In this document: piece after piece, positions 26,642-35,044 of the stretch | Position numbering within the stretch: the first letter of the stretch is position 1 | Layout of the letters: each line of letters starts with the position of its first letter | NCBI GenBank assembly: GCA_965660675.1 | Contig: CBFIAU010000011.1 | Span: 1-64,000 of the forward strand | Source: UBA12202 sp002691725 | GTDB taxonomy: Bacteria; Pseudomonadota; Alphaproteobacteria; Puniceispirillales; UBA1172 | Direction: 5' to 3' | Length of the DNA: 64,000 bases | Made by a program: the position numbers and the translations under genes | The notes under the pieces: model-generated | Database searches by the model: none | Seen by the model: the letters and a program-made list of their open reading frames with translations, nothing else | Told to the model about the DNA's origin: nothing

Positions 26642-27204
26642 TGTCTAACCAGCGCCACCATGTCCATCGCCGCAGCATCACCTTAGATGGTTATGTGCGG
26701 GATGATGGCTTAATTGAGGTCGAAGCAGAATTGACCGATGTCAAAACTTACGGATTTCCCAGTGCAGATCGCGGTTACGTTGACGCCAATGAGCCTATTC
26801 ACCATATGCGGGTCAGGGTTGCCGTTAATCATGATTTAGAAGTCTGTGAAGCTGAGGCCAAAACCATTGCTGGGCCTTATCATATCTGCCCTAAAGCGAA
26901 TGATGTTTTCCCGGAGCTGGTGGGCTTAAAAATTGCCTCCGGCTGGCGCCATAAGGTCAGGTCAGCCATTGGCGGCAGAAAAGGCTGTACGCATATCACA
27001 GAATTGATGGGGCCTGTCGCTACGGTTATCATGCAGACCCATTATGGGGAAGAATCGCGGCGTGCCCGTGATGATAAAACCGGGCAAATGGATATGTCAG
27101 ACAGTCAATCTTACAAAGGTCTTATTAATACATGCGTTGGTTATGATGAAGATGGCGATGTTGTGAAGAAAGTCTTTCCTAATGGCATTGATGCCCCAAA
27201 TTAG
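26641..27204 (+). CDS. DUF2889 domain-containing protein
   Basis: A 187-residue cytoplasmic protein that matches the DUF2889 family by its N-terminal HRRSITLDGYVRDDGLIEVEAELTD-type opening and the conserved GCTHITELMGPVAT segment with the following QTHYGEE. Function is unknown. The start shares one base with the stop of the CorC gene (TAATG), so it is translationally coupled to the membrane protein; a link to the same process is possible but unproven. It is not part of the usual aroB-CorC-bolA order. Confidence 0.85.
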   Translation: MSNQRHHVHRRSITLDGYVRDDGLIEVEAELTDVKTYGFPSADRGYVDANEPIHHMRVRVAVNHDLEVCEAEAKTIAGPYHICPKANDVFPELVGLKIASGWRHKVRSAIGGRKGCTHITELMGPVATVIMQTHYGEESRRARDDKTGQMDMSDSQSYKGLINTCVGYDEDGDVVKKVFPNGIDAPN

Positions 27205-27247
27205 AAATGTCAGATTAAACTGAGATCAAACACCGTTTAGTTTCGGT

Positions 27248-27502
27248 TTAGATAATGGTGATGCGGAGAGCGTGCAATCCATCAGCTAATTCTTGCCCCA
27301 AGGCGTCATAAATAGCCCGATGCGCCGCCACTCGGCCAAGCCCCGCAAGACCAGAGGCTGAGATGGTTACCGCAATATGAGTGCCGCCGCCTTCGCGCCA
27401 GCCAGCGTGTCCGTGATGAGCGTCAGATTCGTCAATAACCTCACATTGTGTGGGCTGAAAATGGGTTTCAAGTTGGGTTTTTATGCGTTCTGCTCTGGTC
27501 AT
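27248..27502 (-). CDS. BolA family protein
   Basis: 84-residue BolA-like protein. These partner monothiol glutaredoxins in handling 2Fe-2S clusters or act as stress regulators. The HHGHAGWREGGGTHIAVTI segment has the GTH signature and the conserved histidines; the C-terminal RAIYDALGQEL helix follows. An AGGATATCCAT precedes the ATG. It is divergent from the J-domain gene, matching the conserved alphaproteobacterial pairing. Confidence 0.92.
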   Translation of the reverse strand: MTRAERIKTQLETHFQPTQCEVIDESDAHHGHAGWREGGGTHIAVTISASGLAGLGRVAAHRAIYDALGQELADGLHALRITII

Positions 27503-27578
27503 ATGGATATCCTGATTTATGTTTATTTTTTATAACGGCATGGTTGCATGCTATTACCACGAATTATAGTATATAAAG

Positions 27579-28148
27579 ATGAAAAAAAGTTTTGTTTCAA
27601 CCTCTGATATACCGTCCATGCGAAACAAGCAAAGCATGCCGCGCCAATGCGCTCATGAAGCCTGTTCTGAGGATGGAATATATCCAGCACCTAAAACGCG
27701 GGAAAACTTGCGCGATTATATCTGGTTTTGTCTGGATCATGTGCGCGAATATAATAAACAATGGAATTATTTTGCTGATATGGATGAAACCGATATTGAT
27801 CAATGCATCCGACGGGCAACGACTTGGGAGCGCCCATCATGGCATTTTGGGACGAACTCTAAAGCGCGCGATTTCGGCTATCAGTTTGATGACCCGCTAG
27901 GATTATTCGGGCAAGATAATATCAACCAGAAAAAGGAACAGCCCATTTCAAAAGAAGAAAAACAGGCCTGGAAAGAATTGGAATTAGCGCCCGATACGAA
28001 ATGGCCTGAGATAAAACAACAATATAAAACCCTTGTCAAAAAGCATCATCCAGACGCAAATGGTGGTGCAAAAGATGCCGAAGAAAAGCTAAAATCTATC
28101 AATCAGGCATTTTCAGTTCTGGAAAAGGCTTATAGCAAATCTATGTAA
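27579..28148 (+). CDS. J domain-containing protein (DnaJ-like)
   Basis: A 189-residue protein with the J domain at the C-terminus rather than the N-terminus. The HPD tripeptide is in KKHHPDANGG near residue 155, with helix IV ending in FSVLEKAYS. The N-terminal part (about 20-100) is conserved in alphaproteobacteria and holds a few cysteines (around CAHEACSEDG) that may bind metal. It should stimulate DnaK for a dedicated client. It lies between bolA and cobS, as in many alphaproteobacteria. Confidence 0.9.
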   Translation: MKKSFVSTSDIPSMRNKQSMPRQCAHEACSEDGIYPAPKTRENLRDYIWFCLDHVREYNKQWNYFADMDETDIDQCIRRATTWERPSWHFGTNSKARDFGYQFDDPLGLFGQDNINQKKEQPISKEEKQAWKELELAPDTKWPEIKQQYKTLVKKHHPDANGGAKDAEEKLKSINQAFSVLEKAYSKSM

Positions 28149-28239
28149 TCAAAGTATAGATATGTGCTGCAATTTGATTTCTTCCATCAGTTCGGTTAAA
28201 ACGCCAAATACTCTGCCTGATCAACTTATAGGATACCTT

Positions 28240-29253
28240 ATGTCACCAACGCCACAATCGACCGATACGCCGAGCCGCAAGCCTGCTCATGATTTAGCCG
28301 CTCCTGATACAACAGTATCAGCGCGTGAGGCTTTTAACCTTGATATCGACATGGATATTCCTGCCTTCTCATCAAAGTCTGAATATGTCCCGGATCGTGA
28401 TGAAAGTTACATTTTTGATCATGATACGACCTTGGCTATTCTAGCGGGTTTTGCCTATAACCGCCGGGTCATGGTGCAAGGCTATCACGGCACGGGTAAG
28501 TCGACGCATATCGAACAAGTGGCGGCACGGCTTAACTGGCCTTGTATCCGGGTTAACTTAGACAGCCATATCAGCCGAATTGATCTGATCGGTAAAGACA
28601 GCATCGTTCTGCGTGATGGCAAACAAGTGACGGAATTTCGTGAGGGCATTTTGCCGTGGGCATTACAAAATCCAGTGGCTTTGGTATTTGACGAATATGA
28701 TGCTGGCCGGGCTGATGTGATGTTCGTTATTCAGCGTGTGCTTGAGGTTGAGGGCAAACTAACTCTGCTAGATACGAACCGCGTTATCCGTCCTCATGCT
28801 GCGTTTCGGCTATTTGCCACTGCCAATACCATCGGCTTGGGTGACACCACCGGGCTTTATCATGGCACCCAGCAAATCAACCAGGGCCAGATGGACAGAT
28901 GGTCAATTGTCTCAACGCTGAATTATCTGCCACATGATGTCGAATGTCAGATTGTTATGGAAAAAACCAAGGCAGCAGGTAACGCCATTAAAAAGGATAT
29001 CGCTGATGCGATGGTGAGGCTTGCTGATCTCACCCGAAAAGGCTTTATTGCTGGTGATATTTCAACGGTTATGTCGCCACGAACCGTTATTACCTGGGCT
29101 GAAAACACGCATATCCTTGGTGATATTAAGCTCGCTTTCCGGCTGTCATTCCTTAATAAATGTGATGAGATGGAACGCGCCATTGTTGCTGAATATTACC
29201 AGCGCTGCTTTGCTGATGAATTGCTAACAGACAGCCAACGGGCGGCAAGCTAA
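28240..29253 (+). CDS. cobS: cobaltochelatase subunit CobS (AAA+ ATPase)
   Basis: AAA+ subunit that, with CobT and the large CobN, inserts cobalt into hydrogenobyrinate diamide in aerobic B12 synthesis. Walker A GYHGTGKST is at 81-89; VFDEYDAG is Walker B. The start at 28240 has AGGAT seven bases upstream; the frame extends 26 codons further without support. 337 residues is normal. CobS-CobT pairs in this chromosomal position are kept across alphaproteobacteria, and no other B12 gene is present in the window, so the substrate complex cannot be confirmed here. Confidence 0.93.
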   Translation: MSPTPQSTDTPSRKPAHDLAAPDTTVSAREAFNLDIDMDIPAFSSKSEYVPDRDESYIFDHDTTLAILAGFAYNRRVMVQGYHGTGKSTHIEQVAARLNWPCIRVNLDSHISRIDLIGKDSIVLRDGKQVTEFREGILPWALQNPVALVFDEYDAGRADVMFVIQRVLEVEGKLTLLDTNRVIRPHAAFRLFATANTIGLGDTTGLYHGTQQINQGQMDRWSIVSTLNYLPHDVECQIVMEKTKAAGNAIKKDIADAMVRLADLTRKGFIAGDISTVMSPRTVITWAENTHILGDIKLAFRLSFLNKCDEMERAIVAEYYQRCFADELLTDSQRAAS

Positions 29254-29285
29254 GCATCAGATACTAAGGCAAATGTGAGAGATTA

Positions 29286-31196
29286 ATGGCAAACGATACA
29301 GACAATCCGTTCCTTAAATCTACCTCCGCCTGTTTGCGTGCAATGGCTGGCGGAACCCAGCATAACGTCCGCTTCAGCGGCAACCAGACCGTTATATCTG
29401 CGACAGAAATTAGGCTTCCAGCACCTGGCAAAGATGATATTCGTGCTAATACTGATGGCAATGTCACAAAAGGACTAGCCAGCCAGCCTGATGCCAATAT
29501 TCGCGGGGCTGCTGATAGCGCGGCATTATGGCTTGCTCATCACAGCGACCGTATCCACCAGGATAAAGCCCCGATGGCGGTGCAAGCGCGGACTATTTTT
29601 GATTCGGTTGAACGGGCGCGGGTAGAGGCGATTGGCGCTAATCATATGCCGGGGGTTGCTACTAATTTGCGCAGCAGTACCGAAACCCAATTTGCCCAGA
29701 CAACGTTACCGCCGCCTGGCCCTGCTGATACCGATGATCAGTCGCAGACCATTGCTAAAGTGGCAAGCTTGCTCATCAGAGAAGCGTTAACAGGCGAAAA
29801 GCCCCCTAAAAGCGTGGCTATGTCTGTTGATTTATGGCGCCCCTGGATTGAAAACCGTGCCGGTGACTTGATTAATCAGCTTGGCCAGAATGTCGATGAT
29901 CAAGCCTCTTATGCAGAATTAAGCCGCCAGCTCATCGGCGCCCTGGAAACCGATTTAGGTGATCCTATTGACCCTGATGAAGATAATAATGAGGATAATG
30001 ATAGCGAGGCTGAGGGCGATCAAGGGGAGGATGATAACGCCAATCCGCAAGGTGAGAGTGACGATAGCGATAGCGGCGACAGCATGGATCAACCGGGCGA
30101 AGCATCTAGTATGGAAGCCTCTGAAGGTGAGGGCGATGGCTCCGAAGAAGATGGTGACACGGCGCTAACCGAGGGTGAACAGCCTTCGGGTGAGCAAAAT
30201 CCTAATCAGCAAAATGACAAAGCCGCCGCCGATTATTATCGTATCTTCACGGAAAGTTTTGATGAAGTGGTTGATGCGACCGAATTATGTGATCCGGATG
30301 AGTTAACACGGCTCCGCCAGCTCCTCGATAAACAGCTTGATCATCTCAATGGCGTTATTGGAAAACTGGCTAATCGGCTGCAACGTAAGCTCATGGCGCA
30401 TCAGAACCGAAGCTGGGATTTTGATCTCGAAGAAGGCATTCTGGATGCAGGCAAATTATCGCGTGTTGTGACCCAGCCAACGCATCCCCTATCGTATAAA
30501 ATGGAAAGCGACATTACCTTCCGTGATACGATTGTCACCTTGCTGATTGATAATTCAGGCTCCATGCGTGGCCGGCCCATTACTATTGCTGCCGCCGCCG
30601 CTGATATTCTGGCACGAACCCTGGAGCGCTGTGGGGTAAAGGTTGAAATTCTTGGTTTCACGACCCGAGCATGGAAAGGTGGGCAAGCGCGTGAAGCGTG
30701 GCAATTGGCCGGCAAACCAACCTATCCGGGGCGCTTGAATGATTTGCGGCATATTATTTATAAATCGGCTGATGCCCCGATGCGGCGGGCAAGAAAATCA
30801 TTGGGACTGATGCTTCGTGAGGGCTTGCTCAAAGAAAATATTGATGGTGAGGCATTGCTTTGGGCGCATAACCGTTTAATCGCGCGGCAAGAAGAACGCC
30901 GCATTCTGATGGTGATTTCTGATGGCGCACCAGTTGACGATTCTACACTTTCTGTTAATCCCGGAAATTATCTGGAACGTCACCTGCGGCAAGTCATTGC
31001 CTATATTGAAACCCGATCACCTGTCCAGCTAGTTGCAATCGGGATTGGCCATGATGTCACCCGCTATTATGAACGGGCGGTCACAATCACCGATGTTGAT
31101 CAGCTCGGCGGTGCCGTTACGACACAACTGGCTGATCTGTTTGATGAGGATACAAAAACCCCACGCGGCAGAGCGCGGCGCAGAAAAGTGGCGTAA
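29286..31196 (+). CDS. cobT: cobaltochelatase subunit CobT (VWA protein)
   Basis: Partner of CobS. A helical N-terminal domain (about 1-215) is followed by a long acidic Asp/Glu/Ser/Gly linker (about 229-310) and a C-terminal von Willebrand A domain whose MIDAS motif DNSGS is at 422-426. ISDGAPVDDSTL supplies the later MIDAS residues. The acidic linker is a normal property of CobT. 636 residues is typical. The gene starts 32 bases after cobS, so the two form an operon. Confidence 0.94.
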   Translation: MANDTDNPFLKSTSACLRAMAGGTQHNVRFSGNQTVISATEIRLPAPGKDDIRANTDGNVTKGLASQPDANIRGAADSAALWLAHHSDRIHQDKAPMAVQARTIFDSVERARVEAIGANHMPGVATNLRSSTETQFAQTTLPPPGPADTDDQSQTIAKVASLLIREALTGEKPPKSVAMSVDLWRPWIENRAGDLINQLGQNVDDQASYAELSRQLIGALETDLGDPIDPDEDNNEDNDSEAEGDQGEDDNANPQGESDDSDSGDSMDQPGEASSMEASEGEGDGSEEDGDTALTEGEQPSGEQNPNQQNDKAAADYYRIFTESFDEVVDATELCDPDELTRLRQLLDKQLDHLNGVIGKLANRLQRKLMAHQNRSWDFDLEEGILDAGKLSRVVTQPTHPLSYKMESDITFRDTIVTLLIDNSGSMRGRPITIAAAAADILARTLERCGVKVEILGFTTRAWKGGQAREAWQLAGKPTYPGRLNDLRHIIYKSADAPMRRARKSLGLMLREGLLKENIDGEALLWAHNRLIARQEERRILMVISDGAPVDDSTLSVNPGNYLERHLRQVIAYIETRSPVQLVAIGIGHDVTRYYERAVTITDVDQLGGAVTTQLADLFDEDTKTPRGRARRRKVA

Positions 31197-31214
31197 TCAG
31201 CCCCTTATCATTAT

Positions 31215-31270
31215 CTCAATATTATGATTTAGAGCGTACTGGCTCAATATTACGATTTAAAGCTTACTGG
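31215..31270. repeat. 28-bp tandem duplication at the rpmB stop codon
   Basis: Two 28-base copies (31215-31242 and 31243-31270) begin CTCAATATTA and end TTACTGG or GTACTGG; they differ at three positions. The rpmB stop codon (31264-31266, minus strand) is inside the second copy. Unit length is twice the 14 bases seen elsewhere. Confidence 0.85.
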
Positions 31271-31551
31271 CTAGCGAGAGCAGCTTTGATGGCGCGCTTA
31301 ACGTGAATGGCGTTATCGCTTAGGTTCTCGTCTTTAGCAGATAGCAGAAAGGCATCAATGCCGCCGGTTTTTTCAACCGTACGAATAGCATTTGTAGACA
31401 CCCGGAAAGACACAGACTTGCCCAGGGCATCACTTGTCATGGATGAGTTTTGCAAGTTTGGCAGAAAGCGACGGCGAGTCCGATTTTTTGCATGGCTGAC
31501 ATTGTTGCCAGTCATTACACCTTTACCAGTCAATTCACAGCGACGGGACAT
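31264..31551 (-). CDS. rpmB: 50S ribosomal protein L28
   Basis: L28 of the large ribosomal subunit. The N-terminal MSRRCELTGKGVMTGNNVSH with the following NRTRRRFLPN is diagnostic. 95 residues fits the longer alphaproteobacterial form. It has no cysteine quartet, so it is the zinc-free type. A strong promoter lies just upstream. The last two codons come from the duplicated 28-bp unit. Confidence 0.97.
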   Translation of the reverse strand: MSRRCELTGKGVMTGNNVSHAKNRTRRRFLPNLQNSSMTSDALGKSVSFRVSTNAIRTVEKTGGIDAFLLSAKDENLSDNAIHVKRAIKAALASQ

Positions 31552-31601
31552 CTTAAACTCCTCACATATGCTTTATGCAGACTTAATCGTTTCAATCAGG
31601 G

Positions 31602-31630
31602 GTATTAACGCATCCAACACCAATCGTCAA
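31602..31630 (-). promoter_or_regulatory. rpmB promoter
   Basis: On the minus strand TTGACG (31625-31630), a 17-base spacer and TAATAC (31602-31607) make a near-consensus sigma-70 promoter about 50 bases upstream of the rpmB start. Confidence 0.65.
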
Positions 31631-31693
31631 GCTAAGTTATTGATTTTTTACCCATCCACATGACATCACCATATGATATGAAAGCGTTTATTT

Positions 31694-31725
31694 CATACTA
31701 TGTTTTAATATAGTATGTTATACTA
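31694..31725 (+). promoter_or_regulatory. operator-like overlapping inverted repeats upstream of the RHH gene
   Basis: Three half-sites of the form TAGTAT(G) alternate in orientation: CATACTA at 31694-31700, TAGTATG at 31711-31717 and ATACTA at 31720-31725. The second and third form TAGTAT-GTT-ATACTA; the first and second are a 7-bp inverted repeat with a 10-base spacer. A possible -10 TATACT (31719-31724) lies within the array. Ribbon-helix-helix proteins bind such repeated short sites, so autoregulation by the next gene is a reasonable inference. Confidence 0.5.
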
Positions 31726-31774
31726 AGATATAGAGGATGCTTGAGGTTTTAACACATGTACCTGATTATGAATC

Positions 31775-32137
31775 ATGAAAAAGTCAAATCCTGATGATCC
31801 GGGTGACTATGTGGTTAACCCTATAACAAAACTAAAACGCAATGTTACGATTGACCAGCGTCGCACGACATTGATGCTAGAGCAGGAAATCTGGACGATT
31901 TTGGATGAGCTCGCGCGCGAAGAAGGGTTAACCCTTGATGAGCTATGCAATAAAATCCATCATTTCCATGACGGCTCTGAAAGTATCAGTTCGGTTTTGC
32001 GCATTATTGCTGTACTAGCCTGCCGTATCAATCCGGCGAATACATCACCGCATGATCAAAACTTTCACCAAACCCAGATGGAGTTTCCATCACGTTTGCA
32101 TCAGGCTTTGAGCCGGCTTAACCCTTTATCCTCATAA
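31775..32137 (+). CDS. ribbon-helix-helix domain-containing protein
   Basis: A 120-residue protein with an RHH-type core (about residues 27-62, RRTTLMLEQEIWTILDELA followed by TLDELCNKIHHF), as in the RHH_4 family of alphaproteobacterial proteins. It is likely a DNA-binding dimer. No antitoxin-toxin arrangement is seen: there is no second small gene beside it. The ribosome binding site is weak. It converges on pyrD with an 18-base gap. The palindromes upstream suggest it controls itself. Confidence 0.75.
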   Translation: MKKSNPDDPGDYVVNPITKLKRNVTIDQRRTTLMLEQEIWTILDELAREEGLTLDELCNKIHHFHDGSESISSVLRIIAVLACRINPANTSPHDQNFHQTQMEFPSRLHQALSRLNPLSS

Positions 32138-32155
32138 GGGTATTTATCATCGGCA

Positions 32156-33295
32156 TTATCCACTAATACGGTCAGTTATGCGGCCGCTCATCTTGAGGGC
32201 TTCGGCGGCATCCGTCACCTGCCCTACCGCATCTGTGATGTGTTTCACGCCATCTCTTGCTAATAACGCATCAAGGCCGTGAATAATCTCGCCAATAATA
32301 TGTGAGCCTTGCAGAGCCAGCGCTGTATAAAGCTGTATCAAATTAGCGCCAGCCAGAATCTTGGCATAAGCCGCCGCCGCATTATCAATGCCGCCAACAC
32401 CGATGAGCGGAATATGCTTTGGTAATCGCGATCTTGCCAAGGCTAGCCATTGGGTTGACGATAACAGTAACGGCGCCCCGGATAACCCGCCTTGTTGGTC
32501 TTTATTTGGTGATGTTAAGCTATCTGGCCTGCTAATAGTTGTGTTTGTCAAAATCACACCCGATGCGCCCATATCAGGAAGCCGCTCAAGAACCGCCAGA
32601 AAATCAGCTTCGTTCATATCGGGGGCAAGCTTAATCAGTACTGGCAGATGGGCGCGATCCAAGCCCGATTTTACCGCTGCCATAATCTCCGCCAAGATGG
32701 ACGGGGTTTGCATATCACGCAACCCAGGCGTATTTGGCGACGATACATTTACCGTGATATAATCCGCATATGGCGATAAGATTGCGCTTGTTGCGGCATA
32801 ATCAGCAATACGATCAAGGCTATCTTTATTTGCCCCAATATTAACACCCAGAATATGACGCTGACCAGCGCTCGTTTTCCGCCATTTGCTGAGCCTGGTT
32901 TTGGCCTGTTCCGCCCCATCGTTATTGAACCCATAACGATTAATGACGGCAGCATCAGATGACAGACGAAAGACTCTTGGCTTAGGGTTTCCGGATTGCG
33001 GTTTTGGGGTAATTGTGCCGACTTCAACATATCCAAATCCTAGCCGGAATGCCCCTGCCATAGCTTCGGCGTTTTTATCAAAACCTGCCGCCAGACCTAA
33101 CGGATTGGAGAAGCGGAGGCCAAGGCAATCCTGATCAAGCCGTGATGCGGTGTGTTGATTGGCAAAACCTTGATTGGCTAAACCTTGATTGGCTGAAGTT
33201 GGTACCAGCCCATAAGACATTGCCCAGATGGCCAAACGATGCGCAGCTTCGGCAGGCAGGCGATGCGCAAGTGAAGTGGCAAGCCTGCTGATCAC
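32156..33295 (-). CDS. pyrD: dihydroorotate dehydrogenase (quinone)
   Basis: Class 2, membrane-associated FMN enzyme that oxidises dihydroorotate to orotate with ubiquinone in pyrimidine synthesis. The N-terminal amphipathic helices (about 1-30) are the quinone-binding part. FMN and substrate motifs include GLAAGFDKN, NRYGFNNDG, and VSSPNTPGLR with the catalytic serine. The start is GTG and overlaps the lysK stop (GTGA). A run of three ANQG(L/F)-like repeats at residues 35-47 is encoded by a 15-bp tandem repeat and sits in the linker between the N-terminal helices and the barrel. 379 residues, slightly long for this reason. Confidence 0.95.
   Translation of the reverse strand: MISRLATSLAHRLPAEAAHRLAIWAMSYGLVPTSANQGLANQGFANQHTASRLDQDCLGLRFSNPLGLAAGFDKNAEAMAGAFRLGFGYVEVGTITPKPQSGNPKPRVFRLSSDAAVINRYGFNNDGAEQAKTRLSKWRKTSAGQRHILGVNIGANKDSLDRIADYAATSAILSPYADYITVNVSSPNTPGLRDMQTPSILAEIMAAVKSGLDRAHLPVLIKLAPDMNEADFLAVLERLPDMGASGVILTNTTISRPDSLTSPNKDQQGGLSGAPLLLSSTQWLALARSRLPKHIPLIGVGGIDNAAAAYAKILAGANLIQLYTALALQGSHIIGEIIHGLDALLARDGVKHITDAVGQVTDAAEALKMSGRITDRISG
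33155..33199. repeat. three 15-bp in-frame repeats in pyrD
   Basis: Units at 33155, 33170 and 33185 follow TTGATTGGCTAAACC with one to three changes. They encode tandem ANQG(L/F) pentapeptides on the minus strand. Confidence 0.85.
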
Positions 33296-34902
33296 TCGGC
33301 ATCTCCTGCCAATGTTCCACTCACCGCCTGGCTAATTAATTCCTGCATGGCGTCCATGCCATATAATTTGATAAATGATCCCATCCGCGGGCCTTCATCC
33401 TGCCCAAGCAGAACCTGATATAGACAAGAAAACCAGTTCCGCAATGGCTCATATCCGGCGGCTTTACCCACGGCAAATACCGCCGACTGAATATCCTCTG
33501 CTTCGGCATCATGCGGCAGATCAGCCAAGGCACTAGCCAGCGTTTGAAGATGTTTGATCTCATCTGCGCTGGGGATGCGGTAATGTTTATTGGGGCGCAC
33601 TCTGTCCTGATAATAGGTCACGGCATAATCGACCAGTGTTGCCAATTCAGGATGTGTAGCGGGGCTTACATCTGCTGCATATTGTTTCAGATACCCCCAG
33701 ATCACTTCTGCTGTTTCGGCCTGACAAACACCAGCCAGATTTAGCAATAGCGAAAAGCTGACCGGGATGTGGGATGCCGACACATCACCTTTATGAATAT
33801 GCCAGACAGGATTATCAATTTGCGCTGCATCCTCTTGCTTCGCATAGGCCGCAAGATGGCTGTAATATTCATCCACCATCTTTGGCACAACATCAAAATA
33901 CAGCCGTTTCGCGCGTTTTGGTTGATTATACATGAAAAGTGATAGCGATTCGGCTGTCCCATAGGTTAGCCATTCATCAACACTTAACCCATTGCCACGT
34001 GATTTTGATATTTTCTCACCATTCTGATCAAGAAACAGCTCATAAGAAAAGCCTGCAGGCGGGGTGCCGCCCATAATATTGGTGATCTTTGATGATAGTT
34101 TGACGGATTCGCTCAAGTCCTTGCCGCTCATTTCATAGTCAATGCCAAGGGCAAACCACCGCATCGCCCAGTCGCATTTCCACTGCAATTTGACCTGCCC
34201 CCCAGCAACGCCGGTGATCACGGTTTCATGCGTGTCGGGATCACTATAAGTAATCTTCCCCTGGGCTGGATCGATATTAGTAATCGGCACCTGAAGCACC
34301 TGTCCAGTGCGCTTACAGATTGGCAGAAACGGGCTATAAGTTGCCTTTCTTTCCTCACCAAGAGTTGGCAAAACGACATTAATAATGCTGTCATATTTTT
34401 CGAGAATACGCTGAAGCGCAGCATCAAACTGGCCAGATTGATAGCATGTTGTTGCTGAATAAAACTCATACTCAAAGCCAAAGCTATCCAGAAAAGCGCA
34501 AAGCCGCGCATTATTATGCGCGCCAAAGCTTTCATGCGTTCCAAATGGGTCAGGCACTTGCGTCAGCGGCTTCCCCAGATGTTCAGCCAGAAGCGCTTTA
34601 TTGGGGACGTTATCGGGGACTTTGCGAAGCCCATCCATATCATCTGAAAAACAAATTAGCCGCGTTGGTTTTCCTGTCAGTATCTCAAAAGCGCGGCGCA
34701 CCATAGATGTTCGCACAACCTCACCGAATGTGCCAATATGCGGCAAACCAGAAGGCCCATAGCCAGTTTCAAAAATGACTTCATAATCATCTGCAACTGC
34801 CATTTTTTTGAGCCGGTCAATCAGCAAGCGCGCTTCGGCAAACGGCCACGCCTTTGCATCCTTGGCAAGAGAGGAAAGAGATGATGAAGAAACGGATACC
34901 AT
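33292..34902 (-). CDS. lysK: lysine--tRNA ligase, class I
   Basis: Class I lysyl-tRNA synthetase, the archaeal-type enzyme used by most alphaproteobacteria instead of class II LysS. The HIGH-like motif is PHIGT at 54-58 and the KMSKS-like motif is KISKS at 297-301. The helical-bundle anticodon domain occupies the C-terminal third. 536 residues is typical. It overlaps pyrD by four bases, an uncommon operon partner. Confidence 0.96.
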   Translation of the reverse strand: MVSVSSSSLSSLAKDAKAWPFAEARLLIDRLKKMAVADDYEVIFETGYGPSGLPHIGTFGEVVRTSMVRRAFEILTGKPTRLICFSDDMDGLRKVPDNVPNKALLAEHLGKPLTQVPDPFGTHESFGAHNNARLCAFLDSFGFEYEFYSATTCYQSGQFDAALQRILEKYDSIINVVLPTLGEERKATYSPFLPICKRTGQVLQVPITNIDPAQGKITYSDPDTHETVITGVAGGQVKLQWKCDWAMRWFALGIDYEMSGKDLSESVKLSSKITNIMGGTPPAGFSYELFLDQNGEKISKSRGNGLSVDEWLTYGTAESLSLFMYNQPKRAKRLYFDVVPKMVDEYYSHLAAYAKQEDAAQIDNPVWHIHKGDVSASHIPVSFSLLLNLAGVCQAETAEVIWGYLKQYAADVSPATHPELATLVDYAVTYYQDRVRPNKHYRIPSADEIKHLQTLASALADLPHDAEAEDIQSAVFAVGKAAGYEPLRNWFSCLYQVLLGQDEGPRMGSFIKLYGMDAMQELISQAVSGTLAGDAE

Positions 34903-35044
34903 AATATGTCACAATCGGGTTTGAAAATACTGCTGAAAGCGATAGTTAAGGGGAAGTAGCCCCAGCGTCAATAGGGATACTGCGCCTTGACGAAAACTTT
35001 GCTATGATAGCCTTCATCCCAAGCTCGGAGCAATCACAAGTATT

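Noticed and set aside
28149..28239. Longer cobS start at 28162
   Set aside because: The extension has no binding site, whereas AGGAT precedes the ATG at 28240 at a suitable distance.
30000..30230. Acidic low-complexity region in cobT as an unusual insertion
   Set aside because: A long acidic linker between the N-terminal and VWA domains is normal for CobT.
34903..35044. Small RNA or tRNA between lysK and the helicase gene
   Set aside because: Only a weak GGGG/CCCC hairpin near 34951-34964; no tRNA T-loop motif and no terminator. No tRNA-like sequence was found in any spacer of the window.
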